A DNA stretch of 54,193 bases from Cladosporium sp. IMV 00045 (Eukaryota; Ascomycota; Dothideomycetes; Cladosporiales; Cladosporiaceae), in contig MSJI02000704.1 in the NCBI GenBank assembly GCA_001931905.2, forward strand, positions 1-54,193, in the 5' to 3' direction. The position numbers were made by a program, and so were the translations under genes. The notes beneath the pieces were generated by a model, which saw only the letters and a program-made list of their open reading frames with translations, searched no databases and had not been told where the DNA came from. Positions 11,184-21,488 of the stretch are shown here, piece by piece. Numbering within the stretch: position 1 is the stretch's first letter; each line of letters starts with the position of its first letter.

Positions 11184-11804
11184 ACTTGAGGCTGTGAAGC
11201 GGCTGGTGAAGAAAGTCTGCTCTAGCTGTGTCTTCGGGGGCGAATTCCCTCCACCTCAGGCATGAGTTTTCGTCTGGTCGCGAGCAGCAATCAATACGGT
11301 AGCAATATATCGTGACCCCTCACTTCTGCACGGATTGGGGAAATGATCTCGAAGCGCCGGAAGAGATAGGTAGATGGTCAGACGGTGTATAGATCGAAGG
11401 TTCCGCAATCGCTGTTTTGTTAGCTAAAGCGTATAGGTTGCCCAGGCCTCTAGACGCCTCTGACGCCCGAGCGGCTGGGCCAAGCGCTCGCCATCTCCTT
11501 TGCTATTGGGGTTCAAGTTGCACTGCCTCGCTCACCATCACATGGGGGCATGGGTGTGCTGTACACAGCCCCCCAGTGCCCCCAATTGCAACATCGCTAC
11601 TCGCGTGCTAGCATAGTCAGGTCGAACCAGTCGACATGTCACTCACTGCCTCAGCGACTGGAGGCAAAACTTGTTCATAGCCACCCTCACCGTACCGGTA
11701 CATAGGTATCAATCTGCCTACCACATCTCTATTTTGGTCCCTCTCTCCGTACATACATGTCTTGATCCTTCGACTCGACATCTAATTTCAGAAACACCCT
11801 GATC

Positions 11805-14800
11805 ATGGCGCAAAATACCGCCAACGACACTAACAGGCTCAACCTACCGCGCATCAACGTCGATGTGTCGGTAAGTGATCCGTCTACGAGCTGCAGTAAT
11901 ACCATCGACGCTGACCGGCACCAACAGCCCGATAGCAACGAGAGTGAAGCTATCTCTCCCAATCCCACACCATCCACATTACATACACCCACACAGCTGT
12001 CGACATCAACATTCCAACGAGACCGATCATTAAGCGGAAGCACCGCACACTCGGACAGCCCTCTTCTCAAGCCTCCTCAAACATTAGGTGGAAAATCAAC
12101 AACATCAAGCGTCTTCGGAGAAGAAGAACGACAAGATGCTCTCAAGCCAGACCCCGGATCCGAGAAGGACTTTGACGTCCAGGAAAACAAGTTCGCCTTC
12201 TCCCCCGGCCAACTGAACAAGCTATTAAATCCTAAATCCCTTGCTGCATATGCTGCACTGGGCGGCATCAGAGGTATCGAACGTGGCTTGAGAACAAATA
12301 TCGACACTGGTCTCAGCATCGATGAAAACCAACTCGACGGTCGGGTAACTTTCGAAGAAGCCACCGCGTACGGACAGAAGCCAGAAGTCAGCTCAAGCCC
12401 TCGTGAAGCAACAGCACATGATGCGGCATCGCCATCAGCCAACCCGACCGCCGGCTCCTTTGCCGACAGGACACGAGTTTTCAGCACCAACGCGCTGCCG
12501 AAGAAGAAGCCCACCCCTCTTTGGAAACTTATTTGGATCGCGTATAACGATAAAATCCTGTGGCTGTTGACCGCCGCCGCCGCTATCTCCCTGGCCCTAG
12601 GATTGTACGAGTCTTTCGGTGTGTACCATCCACCTGGCGCTCCTCCATCGATCGATTGGGTTGAAGGTTGCGCTATTTGCATCGCTATCGTCGTCGTAGT
12701 CTTGGTCGGTTCTCTCAACGACTACCAGAAGGAACGCGCATTCGTCAAGCTCAACGGCAAGAAGGAGGACCGCGAAGTAAAGGTCATGCGCTCAGGAAAG
12801 TCGTTCATGATCTCGATTCACGAAATTCTCGCTGGCGACATTGTACACATGGAACCTGGCGACCTGGTCCCCGCAGACGGTATCTTCATCTCTGGTCACA
12901 ACGTCAAGTGCGATGAGAGCTCTGCTACTGGCGAATCGGACGCACTAAAAAAGACTGCCGGCGAGCGAGTATTCCAACTTCTGGAGCAAGGTCAGACTGA
13001 CGGGAAAGACTTGGATCCTTTCATCGTCTCCGGAAGCAAAGTCCTCGAAGGTGTCGGCACTTACCTGGTTACATCTGTTGGTGTCAACTCCAGCTATGGC
13101 AAGATCCTCATGGCCATGCGCGTCGACATGCAAGCCACGCCACTTCAAGTCAAGCTCGACGGACTTGCCGGTGCCATTGCTAAGCTCGGTTCTGCCGCTG
13201 CTATCCTGCTCTTCTTCGTTCTTCTCTTCCGCTTCTGCGCTGGCCTCTCGTCGAACCCCGAATCACCAAGCGAGAAGGCTTCCGACTTCATCGACATCCT
13301 GATCGTTGCCGTTACCGTTATCGTCGTCGCCGTCCCCGAAGGTCTCCCTCTTGCCGTCACACTGGCTTTGGCATTTGCCACGACTCGCATGGTCAAGCTC
13401 AACAACTTGGTTCGCATTCTCAAGTCTTGCGAGACGATGGGCAACGCCACCACGGTCTGCTCCGACAAGACTGGTACGCTGACGACCAATGTCATGACTG
13501 TGGTCACTGGCACATTCGGCGAGCGATCATTTGACGACAAGAACACTATCGGAGATGAGGTCCGCTCATCTGAATTCGCCAGCCAGCTCAACGAACAGGA
13601 GAAGCGCGACATCATTGACTCGGTCGCCATCAACTCAACCGCATTTGAGAACGACGCCGATGGCACATTTGTGGGATCCAAGACCGAAACCGCATTGCTC
13701 AGCTTCGCCAAAGTGCTCGGCATGGGACCTCTTTCACAGGAAAGATCCAACGCAAAGATCGTGCAGATTATTCCCTTCGACTCCGGCCGCAAATGCATGG
13801 GCGCCGTCCAGAAGACATCTGACGGCATGTACCGACTCCACGTCAAAGGCGCCTCTGAAATTCTTCTTGGTCACTGCAACCGCATCGCAAGATCTTCAAG
13901 CATCGAGGCCCTCGAATCGAACGACCGTGAGAACCTCGAGTCTGTCATCGAATCCTACGCCAAACAATCCCTCCGCACCATCGCATTGATCTCCAAGGAC
14001 TTCAAGCAGTGGCCTCCTGTCGGGTGTGTTTCCGAGAGCGATCCCACGCAGGCTGATTTCGACGCCGTGCTCAACCAGATGACATTCAACGGGCTCGTCG
14101 GTATTCAGGACCCAGTCCGCCCCGGTGTACCCGAGGCTGTTGCGAAATGCAACTTCGCTGGTGTTTCCGTCCGCATGGTTACTGGCGACAATGTTGTCAC
14201 TGCGAAGGCTATCGCGAAAGACTGCGGTATCTACACTGACGGCATCGTCATGGAAGGTCCTGTTTTCCGCAACCTGGGCGAGGCAGAGATGAAAGATGTC
14301 TTGCCCAAACTTCAAGTATTGGCTCGCTCCTCCCCCGAAGACAAGCGCATTCTCGTCACTCAGCTGCGCGCTCTCGGCGAGATCGTCGCTGTCACCGGTG
14401 ACGGAACCAACGACGGACCAGCTCTGAAGGCTGCAGACATTGGCTTCTCGATGGGCATTGCCGGCACTGAAGTTGCAAAGGAGGCGTCCGCTATTATCCT
14501 CATGGACGACAACTTTGCTTCAATCCTCACTGCTCTCATGTGGGGTCGCGCCGTTAACGATGCCGTCCGCAAGTTCCTGCAGTTCCAGATCACCGTCAAC
14601 ATCACAGCCGTTATCATCACCTTCGTCTCCGCTGTCGCAAACGAGAGTATGCAATCGGTCCTTACAGCCGTACAGCTGCTTTGGATCAACCTCATCATGT
14701 AAGCATTATCCCCCCCCCCTTTGCCCGTCTCAAGACGCTCATACTAACCTTCTCTCAAGGGACTCCATGGCAGCTCTCGCCCTCGCCTCCGACCCGCCAA

Positions 14801-15477
14801 CCGAAGAAATTCTCGACCGCAAACCAGCCAAACGCACCGCCCCACTCATCTCCATCATCATGTGGAAAATGATCATCGGGCAAGCCATCTTCCAGCTCGT
14901 GGTGACCTTCATCCTGTACTACGTCGGCCCGTCGATCCTCAACTACGAGCCGGACGGCGCCGAGATTCGCTCCGTCGTCTTCAACACGTTCGTCTGGATG
15001 CAGATTTTCAACCAGTTCAACAACCGCCGCCTGGACAACAAGTTCAACATTCTGGTGGGCGTGCAGCGCAACTACTTCTTCATCGCCATCTGCGCCATCA
15101 TGATCTCCTGCCAGGTCATGATCATGTACGTCGGCGGCCGCGCGTTTTCCATCGAGCGCATCAACGGCAAGGACTGGGGCATTTCCATCGTGCTGTCCCT
15201 CCTTTGCTTGCCCTGGGCTGTTCTCATCCGCTTGTTCCCTGACTTGTGGTTCGAGAAGATCGCAAAGACTTTCGGCTGGCCTTTCCTGAAGGTGTACAGG
15301 CCTACCAGCAGACTTATGTCTAGGATGGGACAGAAGATGAGGCGGAACAAGAAGAACGATGACGATGATGATGCCGACAAGGAGGCTGAACAGAACTCCG
15401 CGCCGGAGATTACGGTTGAGAGGGAAGGCAGGAACAATGATGTCGAAAAGGGAACTCCCGAAAACAGGCGGGATTAG
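11805..15477 (+). CDS. PMC1: PMC1-type calcium-transporting P-type ATPase (vacuolar/plasma-membrane class)
   Basis: Pumps Ca2+ out of the cytosol at the cost of ATP, probably into the vacuole. Preferred exons are 11805-11870, 11928-14698 and 14760-15477 (1184 residues). The first intron (11871-11927, GTAAGT..CTGAC..CAACAG) is 57 nt and has no stop, so retaining it gives 1203 residues. The second (14699-14759) joins N-L-I-M to D-S-M-A-A-L. Landmarks, numbered with the first intron retained: actuator TGES near 375, PEGLPLAVTLA in TM4, the phosphorylated Asp in CSDKTGTLTTN near 554, KGASE, TGDGTNDGPALK near 864, and NLIMDSMAALALASDPP in TM6. The N-terminal ~230 residues are Ser/Thr-rich and contain FSPGQLNKLLNPKSL, typical of this fungal branch. 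The C-terminus is acidic and lacks the long calmodulin domain of animal pumps. It is divergent from the permease gene at 7719-9901. Confidence 0.95.
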
Positions 15478-15627
15478 TTTAGATTTGCTTTCCACCACTT
15501 TTTTCATCATGCACTTTAGCGATTATATATAACAGCCATTGAATCCAGATCAAAATCATCAGCCCGTCCAATTCCCTCTCATCATTCCAATCACCCTCCC
15601 AACCTCATCCAAGCACGACCTTAAACC

Positions 15628-16812
15628 TCACCACCTCTGCGGCAAAAACAGTCCCTCCTCAACCGGCGCGCCCTTCAGCTGATCCCTTTGAATTTCCTCC
15701 AACAACTCCTCCCCCTCATAATCATCAATCCCAAAATCCAAATACCCCTCCTTCGCCCACTTCCTTGGCGCCAGAAACAACTGCCTCCCATTAATCCTCT
15801 CATCCCCCAAGATCCTCAACAGCAATTTCCCCCCATCCTCCGCGCTCGCGAAAGCCACGCCCGCCCCCTCGACGTGCCGAAAAGCGCTTTCGGGCAGGAT
15901 CGAAGTGCGCACGTACCTGTTTCGTCGATGCGTCAGCTTTGGGTCCTCGCTTCTTGGCGGGCGAGATGTGGGTAAGGGTTAAGTAACGACATACCAAGGC
16001 GAAAGCAAATTCACCCTACTGCCATGATAGCCCGCCGTGCGGCGGAGCGAGTGCATGATCCCGCGCGCGCCCCATTTCGTCGCCGAGTACTGCGGTCCGC
16101 GCGGGCAGTCGAGGAAAGCGGCGCCGGAGCCGATGAGGGTGAGGGTCGTGTCTGTTTGGGAAGGGGAGGGGCCGGTGGTGCCGTTTTGGGTGATGAAGGA
16201 GTGCAGAGCGAGTTTGGTCGTGTAGAGGACGCCGTGGAGGTTGATTTCGATTGTTTTGAGGGAGGGTGGGTTGGGTGGGTAGTCGGGGCCTGGGGAGGTT
16301 AGTGGGGGATGGGGGGTTATGGGTAGGGCGGGTTTGGTACCGTCATAGGAGAAGACTTCGTCGTTCGTGGCGATGCCCGCGTTGGCTACTACGTGGTGGA
16401 CGCTTTTGGAGGGGGACATGGAGGATGCGGTTTCGAAGAGGTTTATTTGGTCTTTCCAGTTTGTGACGTCGCATTGGACGAATTTGAGGCTTGTATTGCC
16501 AATGTCAGCCAGTCGTCGATTCAGTTGACTGAACGATACTGAGACTTGGACTCACCCAGGCAATTCTTTTTCCAGCTTCTTCCCATCTTCGACGTTCATG
16601 TCACCAACGCAGACGTGCATTCTTGATGTGGCATTGTGTCAGTAACGTTCTAGAGACCTGAATGACCAGCACACATACCCAACAGCATGAAGTGCTTGAG
16701 CATAAGCCTTTCCGAGACCATTTGCTCCACCAGTGATGACTGCCGTCTTGTTTGAAAGGGTACTGGGGTCGAACGCGAAATCGTCGATGACTTTGGAGGT
16801 GGAGTAGGGCAT
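15628..16812 (-). CDS. Short-chain dehydrogenase/reductase (SDR), five exons
   Basis: Exons 16812-16679, 16621-16556, 16489-16341, 16289-15995 and 15916-15628 give 310 residues. It is a classical Rossmann-fold oxidoreductase. It has the cofactor motif TGGANGLG at residues ~27-34, an acidic D after the second strand in VGDMNVED (suggesting NAD(H) preference), the NAG motif in VANAGIA, the catalytic Ser in LIGSGAAF, and YSATKWG with catalytic Tyr and Lys. The family likeness is nearest to 15-hydroxyprostaglandin-dehydrogenase-like fungal SDRs; the substrate is unknown. The third intron (16340-16290, 51 nt, GTACCA..CACTAAC..CAG) preserves the frame and contains no stop, so an isoform with 17 extra residues is possible. 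Removing it brings FSYDG next to PDYPPNPP, which reads naturally. It lies head-to-tail downstream of the zinc alcohol dehydrogenase. Confidence 0.88.
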
Positions 16813-17176
16813 GATCGGGATGGCGAATTCACGATTGCAGGCTAGGATGGTGGCACAGAAGAAAGCAGCAAGAGGAGATTAATCTTACATTTATACGACG
16901 ACAATAACGACTCATCGATCGGATCAACGTAGCATCGGCAATATTCTCGCTGGTATTTCATTTGAGAGATGCGGCTCCATGACATAAGGTTCAAGATGGA
17001 GCGGCCGCGCTTGCGGCCATCAGACTGAAGCGGAGAAATAAGGGCGGGCTTTCATGGTTTTAGGGCGGGCCCAGAATATTATATAATATACACATCTTCT
17101 TCTATCGATGTCTCCAAACCGCCGCTCAAAGTTAATACACCAATTCAACGCTGCTGCCGTAATCCTCTATATTCAA
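16813..17176. promoter_or_regulatory. Upstream region of the SDR gene
   Basis: 364 bp between the ADH stop and the SDR start. It contains an AT-rich stretch (ATATTATATAATATAC near 17076-17091) just past the ADH gene and a GC-rich segment near 17000-17015. No specific site is called. Confidence 0.4.
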
Positions 17177-18400
17177 CTAATCGAAAGCAATGACAACCTT
17201 AGTCACCTCATGCCTCTCGAACCTCCTGTAAGCCTCCGGCGCATCTTCAATGTTGATAACGTCAGAAACGATGAATCCCGGATTCGCCGCACCAGAAGAC
17301 ACAAGAGCAACGAGCTCCGGTGCGAGATCGATAGGCTTGGAAGGACCGGCTTGCCACCTCAGCTCATTGAAGAAGAAGTCTGCCAGAGAGAAGTTCATGG
17401 CCGCCTGTACGCTGGAAGCCCGCGGTCCCGATTGCGAATCCGGTGCCTGGGCGTTGTAAACACCGACAGTTCCCATACCGCCGCCGATGGAAGTTACTGC
17501 GAGCATGTTGGTCGTGATGACGTCCGCTTGCACTGTCAGGTTGCGGTTGACCTGCTCATAGCCGACGGCGTCGACGCTTCTCGTAACACCATCTGGTTCG
17601 AGGGCAAGAATCTGCTCCACCGGGTCGGATTCATGGAAGTTGATTGGGATTGAACCGTGAGACTCGGCCAGTTCAAGACGGTCCGCAATGTAGTCAACGC
17701 TGTAGATGCGGGAGGCGCCTCTGAGTTTCGCGGCATGGAGCGTCATCAGACCAACGGGACCAGCACCGAAGATCGCCACGGTGTCGCCTGCCTTGAAGCC
17801 AGCGTAGTCAAGTGCTGCCCAGCCCGTGCCAAAGATGTCGGAAATCATAACATAGTCGTTTGCCAATGAGTCGGTGATGTTTCCAGAGGTGCCATTGTCC
17901 TGAGACGGGGGAATCGGAATCAGACCCTCGTCGGCGAACGGGATGCGAATGTACTCGGCTGTTCAACGAATTAGCAGATAGATTCGTGGGCCAATGATGT
18001 CAAAGGACTTACCTTGAGTGCCACCGATATCACCACCATTGCCATATCCGCCGTACATCTGCGTAGTCAGGCCGGTATGAATGTGGCCCTCTGCCAAGGA
18101 GAATGGGATGACAACAGGATCTCCAATCGCCAAGCTTCCAACACCGTCTCCGATCTCTGACACATAGCCTATGCCTTCATGGCCAAGAATGTATGGTGTT
18201 TCCGGTCCATCTTGGGTGCCTCGATAAATGTGCAGGTCAGAGCCACAAATACCGGCCCTGCTGATTTTAACGATGGCGTCCGTCGCGTTGATGATGCTGG
18301 GCCGAGGGACGTCTGCCACACTGACATTGTATGCGTTGCCCTCCCAAAGAACTGCACGCATGGTGGCATTGACGAGATCGGTAACGCTCGTGAGAGACAT
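17177..18400 (-). CDS. Zinc-dependent alcohol dehydrogenase (MDR family), two exons
   Basis: Exons 18400-18013 and 17958-17177 give 389 residues; the intron has a GTAAGT donor and CAG acceptor. The GroES-like domain carries the catalytic zinc ligands in GICGSDLHIYRG (Cys) and GHEGIG (His, Glu). The Rossmann domain has VAIFGAGPVGLMTLHAA. It resembles the fungal branch near glutathione-independent formaldehyde dehydrogenases. The usual four-Cys structural zinc loop after GDPVVIPF is missing: the segment AEGHIHTGLTTQMYGGYGNG has no cysteine. The family's NAD(P)-linked oxidation of an alcohol is assumed; the substrate is unknown. The start at 18400 (MSLTSVTDL) is preferred; an inner ATG at 18361 (MRAVLWEG) fits the shortest family members, and the frame runs open to 18502. 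Its neighbours are an SDR downstream and a divergent Zn2Cys6 regulator. Confidence 0.9.
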
Positions 18401-19116
18401 GATGGCGAGGGTCGGCCTGTGAAAGAGTTGCGACCGCTGAATGAGGTCGAGGTGTAGGATCTGTTCTGTTACTTTGCTGCCGACTGCTCTTTTATGTCTC
18501 ATACATTACGCACAGCCCCAGGCTTTATCAAGAGCTCCACTTCTTGGCCATACCATGACCCGTTGAGATCTCGTTTGACGGGGTATAGTTCACGAGCCGC
18601 CCACGCATGGTTAGAAATCGTCATGCTCGTCATTGCTCTTGGTAATCAACCACTGAAGCCAATGTTTCGATCTGATCCACCTTGAGATCCGATCATTGGA
18701 CTAATTCATTTTATTTTATTTTATTTTCTGCCAATAGCATGCCATGTATCTCAGAGCATTTCATTGATGCCATGAGCGTTACAATTTGGCACAAACACAA
18801 AAATTGTTTGAAAATGAGAAAATAGCGATCGATTCGATCAGGCAACAGCCAAGAAACGGCCGGAGTTAGGAACAATTAAAACCATTCATATCATCATATA
18901 TACTAGGTTGGGGAATCTTATCAGAAATGATGGAGGAAGTGAGGTAGTTGGTTCTGTGGAGAACAGAAAGCGGAGTTCGCCAAGGGCCGCGTTTGAAAAA
19001 GCGGCGGTGCAGTGCGGCCGCATATATGACGCCGGCGCGGACGCTCTCATCCCATTATTGCTTTCGATCTACGACACGGCTCGCCTCCGAGCCGCCCGGG
19101 CATTTACAGGGGTATT
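18401..19116. promoter_or_regulatory. Divergent promoter between ADH and Zn2Cys6 regulator
   Basis: 716 bp between the two start codons. It holds a TTTTA pentamer run (18708-18727) and several CGG/CCG triplets, including CGGCCG at 18857-18862 and a cluster at 18990-19045 close to the regulator. Zn2Cys6 proteins bind CGG triplets, so auto- or cross-regulation is possible, but triplets of this kind are frequent. Confidence 0.4.
18708..18727. repeat. TTTTA pentanucleotide microsatellite
   Basis: Four consecutive ATTTT units within the ADH/regulator promoter; a simple repeat in otherwise mixed sequence. Confidence 0.8.
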
Positions 19117-21012
19117 ATGTCATCAACTGATGAGCGACACGCGGAATTGTCCTGCACGCCTTGTAAGCGACTCAAGCGTCGATGCTCAAAGGACCTCCCA
19201 GCCTGCTCATTATGCGTCCGGGTAGGAAGACGATGCGTATATCCAACAGTCTCAACGACTCCGACGAGAACAGAGCCACCTTCGGAGCTAGATACGACAG
19301 GCCTTCGAACACGCACCGGTACACCAACGCCATTTTCTTTCCGATCAGATGTCCCATCAAACCCATTCGTCCAACGGCCCTCACGAAATGTTGCCTTCAA
19401 CTTCCTTGATTCCATTGCTTCTCGCGGTACAGGTGAACCCATGTCATGCGATCTTTCATGGCGGGAGGTCTGTCCCGGCTCGGAAGAGATCTGTTACGAT
19501 GAAGCAATGAACATATTCGGGAAGTACCTGGCCACGACTCATCTGTGGCTACCTATAGGTCAGCTGTCCCGTTGTCTTGCGAAGAAATCACCCAGATCTA
19601 ATATTGGCTCTCAGTCTCAAAAATGAGGATCACAAGGCTATTGCATGATCCCGAAGCTCTCTCTTCTGCCAGTCTGCAAATTTTACTACATGCACTGCAA
19701 CTTGACCATGGCAATTATCCCATAGGCGAAGGCAGTCCAGGTCAAGACGAATCAAGAAAGTCTATGCGTTATCAGAATGTCAAGATGGTACTGTTGACCT
19801 TAGAACAATCGGCTCAGTTTTCGACCAATTCTCTAGCGGCATGCCTCTTGTTAGCCCTCCATGAGATCGGACATGGAATCTTCCCAGCTGCCTATTTGAC
19901 GCTCGGCTCGGTGGCACGCCTCTTCTGCGCTCTAGGGTTGCATGACAGGAAGAAAGCAACGCAGATCCTGCAATACCCTGGTAAATTTCATCAAATCCAC
20001 CTCGGTCTTGAAGAGGCAGCCGCTAATCTATTCCCAGCAACTTGGACCGAAACGGAAGAGAGACGGCGTCTGTGGTGGGCTATTATGATACTCGATCGCT
20101 ACGTCCATGTCTCCTTCCGCTTCAGGCCCCTTTGCACGCCGAAAATACCCCCCGAAGAGATACTTCCAGGCCGCGATGCCGCTTGGGATGCAGGTGTGAG
20201 TTTCGTCCCACAAAACAACGGCACATGACATATACCCGCTGACAGACCTAGCAGGAGCTCACAGTCAACTCACTTCTGGTGATGAGCATCGAAGCATCAA
20301 CATCTGTCGACCCATACGCCAGAACATGCCAGGCAGCACACCTACTAGGCTGGGTCTGCGAGCACGTCAATCAGAATGCCTCTTCCGAAGACGCAGACAT
20401 GCACTTCCAAGAAGCGTTCTCGATCGCAGGCGCGCTTCGAGCTCTCCTCACCATGCTCGAAGTAGAAAGCAACCAGAAAACTCGCGAAGAGCGACAACGA
20501 CTTTTCGCCGCTCGCGGGCTGGCTTACGCGGCTCTCAACACCCTCTACGACGTGCATTCGTGCATCGAGCCCGACAATGTCGAGACCGTGGGAGGTCACC
20601 GTGGGCTCAGACTTGACTTGCAGCAGTTCGCGATCGATGAGTTCAAGAAAGTGATTCTTGACGTGTCCGCTTTCGCCTCGGAGATAGAAGACTATTGTGG
20701 AACTTACGACGTGAACGCCATCCCGGTGACGGTGCTGTTCAGCCTGTACACCGTTGCGGGGACTTACGCGTGGTATGCGAAAGAGAACGCCGCCGACAAG
20801 CATCTCTTCGCGCTTGCGGAGCTGCGACGTGTGCTGAAGACTATTGCCAATAAAAGGTGGAAAGTTGCATGTAAGTGTTGCCCAATCGTACAGCTGGCTT
20901 TCAAGGCCCCTTCTTCCTTTTTCCAAAAGAACGGACGCTAATGTTTGCAGCCCTGTACCTGGATTTGTTGCAAGAGCAAGAAGACTCCCCACACTCAGTA
21001 AACTATCAATGA
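19117..21012 (+). CDS. Zn2Cys6 fungal-type transcription factor, four exons
   Basis: Exons 19117-19558, 19615-20195, 20255-20870 and 20951-21012 give 566 residues. The binuclear zinc cluster sits at the N-terminus: CTPCKRLKRRC, then ACSLC and VRVGRRC (residues ~13-40), with the C-X2-C-X6-C-X6-C-X2-C-X6-C spacing. The middle holds the fungal-specific transcription factor domain, with HLWLPIVSK, ALGLHDRKKA and TETEERRRLWWAIMILDRYV (a conserved signature of the family). The second donor is GGT|GTGAGT in phase 0. The last exon adds only about 20 residues (LYLDLLQEQE). It acts in the nucleus and probably binds CGG triplets. It is divergent from the ADH gene with 716 bp between them, so it is a candidate regulator of the ADH and SDR genes; this is inference from position. 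Confidence 0.9.
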
Positions 21013-21488
21013 TCTACTCCACTTTCAAAATGGAGCGTTCAATGCGATATTCAAAGTATAGGGACAAGGTCGTTTCACCATGCAACATCTACCCAGCCAT
21101 CATTGGGCTCGATACAAGGCATGGCAAATGTGTACGATCTTAAGGGAGTCTGAAATGTTCGGGAGACGGAAAAATTGAACTGAAGCAATATTACTACATC
21201 TATCTACTCTCGTAACCATACGCCGATATCATCCCCTTTCAACCATAAAGTCGTGGGCTAGCTACGCCGGCGCGAGCAGTTCAGGCCTGCACTCCGTCCC
21301 TGCTGCACACCCTGCTAGCAAAGCCCAGATGACCATCAAAATGCTCAGTCTTTCGCATGCTTTGATCAAGAAAAGAAGTAAAAGAAAATAAAAGAAAAGA
21401 AAAAACTGCCATCAAAAAACGAACCCCATCCCAAAACGCCGCGCTCAGTGAAATTCTGTGCTATGCATGTACAAGTCATGAATGCCAT
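21013..21488. other. Convergent intergenic region with purine tract
   Basis: 476 bp between the 3' ends of the regulator and the HECT ligase. It contains an A/G-only run at about 21368-21406 (with two T interruptions). No gene seen. Confidence 0.6.

Larger units (their letters stand above)
9902..11804. promoter_or_regulatory. Long divergent intergenic region between permease and Ca2+-ATPase
   Basis: 1.9 kb between two divergent starts. Plus-strand frames of 60-120 codons around 10.0-11.0 kb show no domain and no conserved pattern. The distal part carries motifs relevant to the Ca2+ pump (separate entries). It could also hold a non-coding transcript, which sequence alone cannot show. Confidence 0.5.

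Noticed and set aside
12077..12718. 213-codon frame antisense to the Ca2+-ATPase, and similar ones at 13145-13846, 13896-14315 and 14755-15510
   Set aside because: Shadows of the pump's coding sequence.
18908..19225. Upstream frame overlapping the first Zn2Cys6 start
   Set aside because: It begins with a non-ATG codon and carries no conserved pattern; not counted as an upstream ORF.
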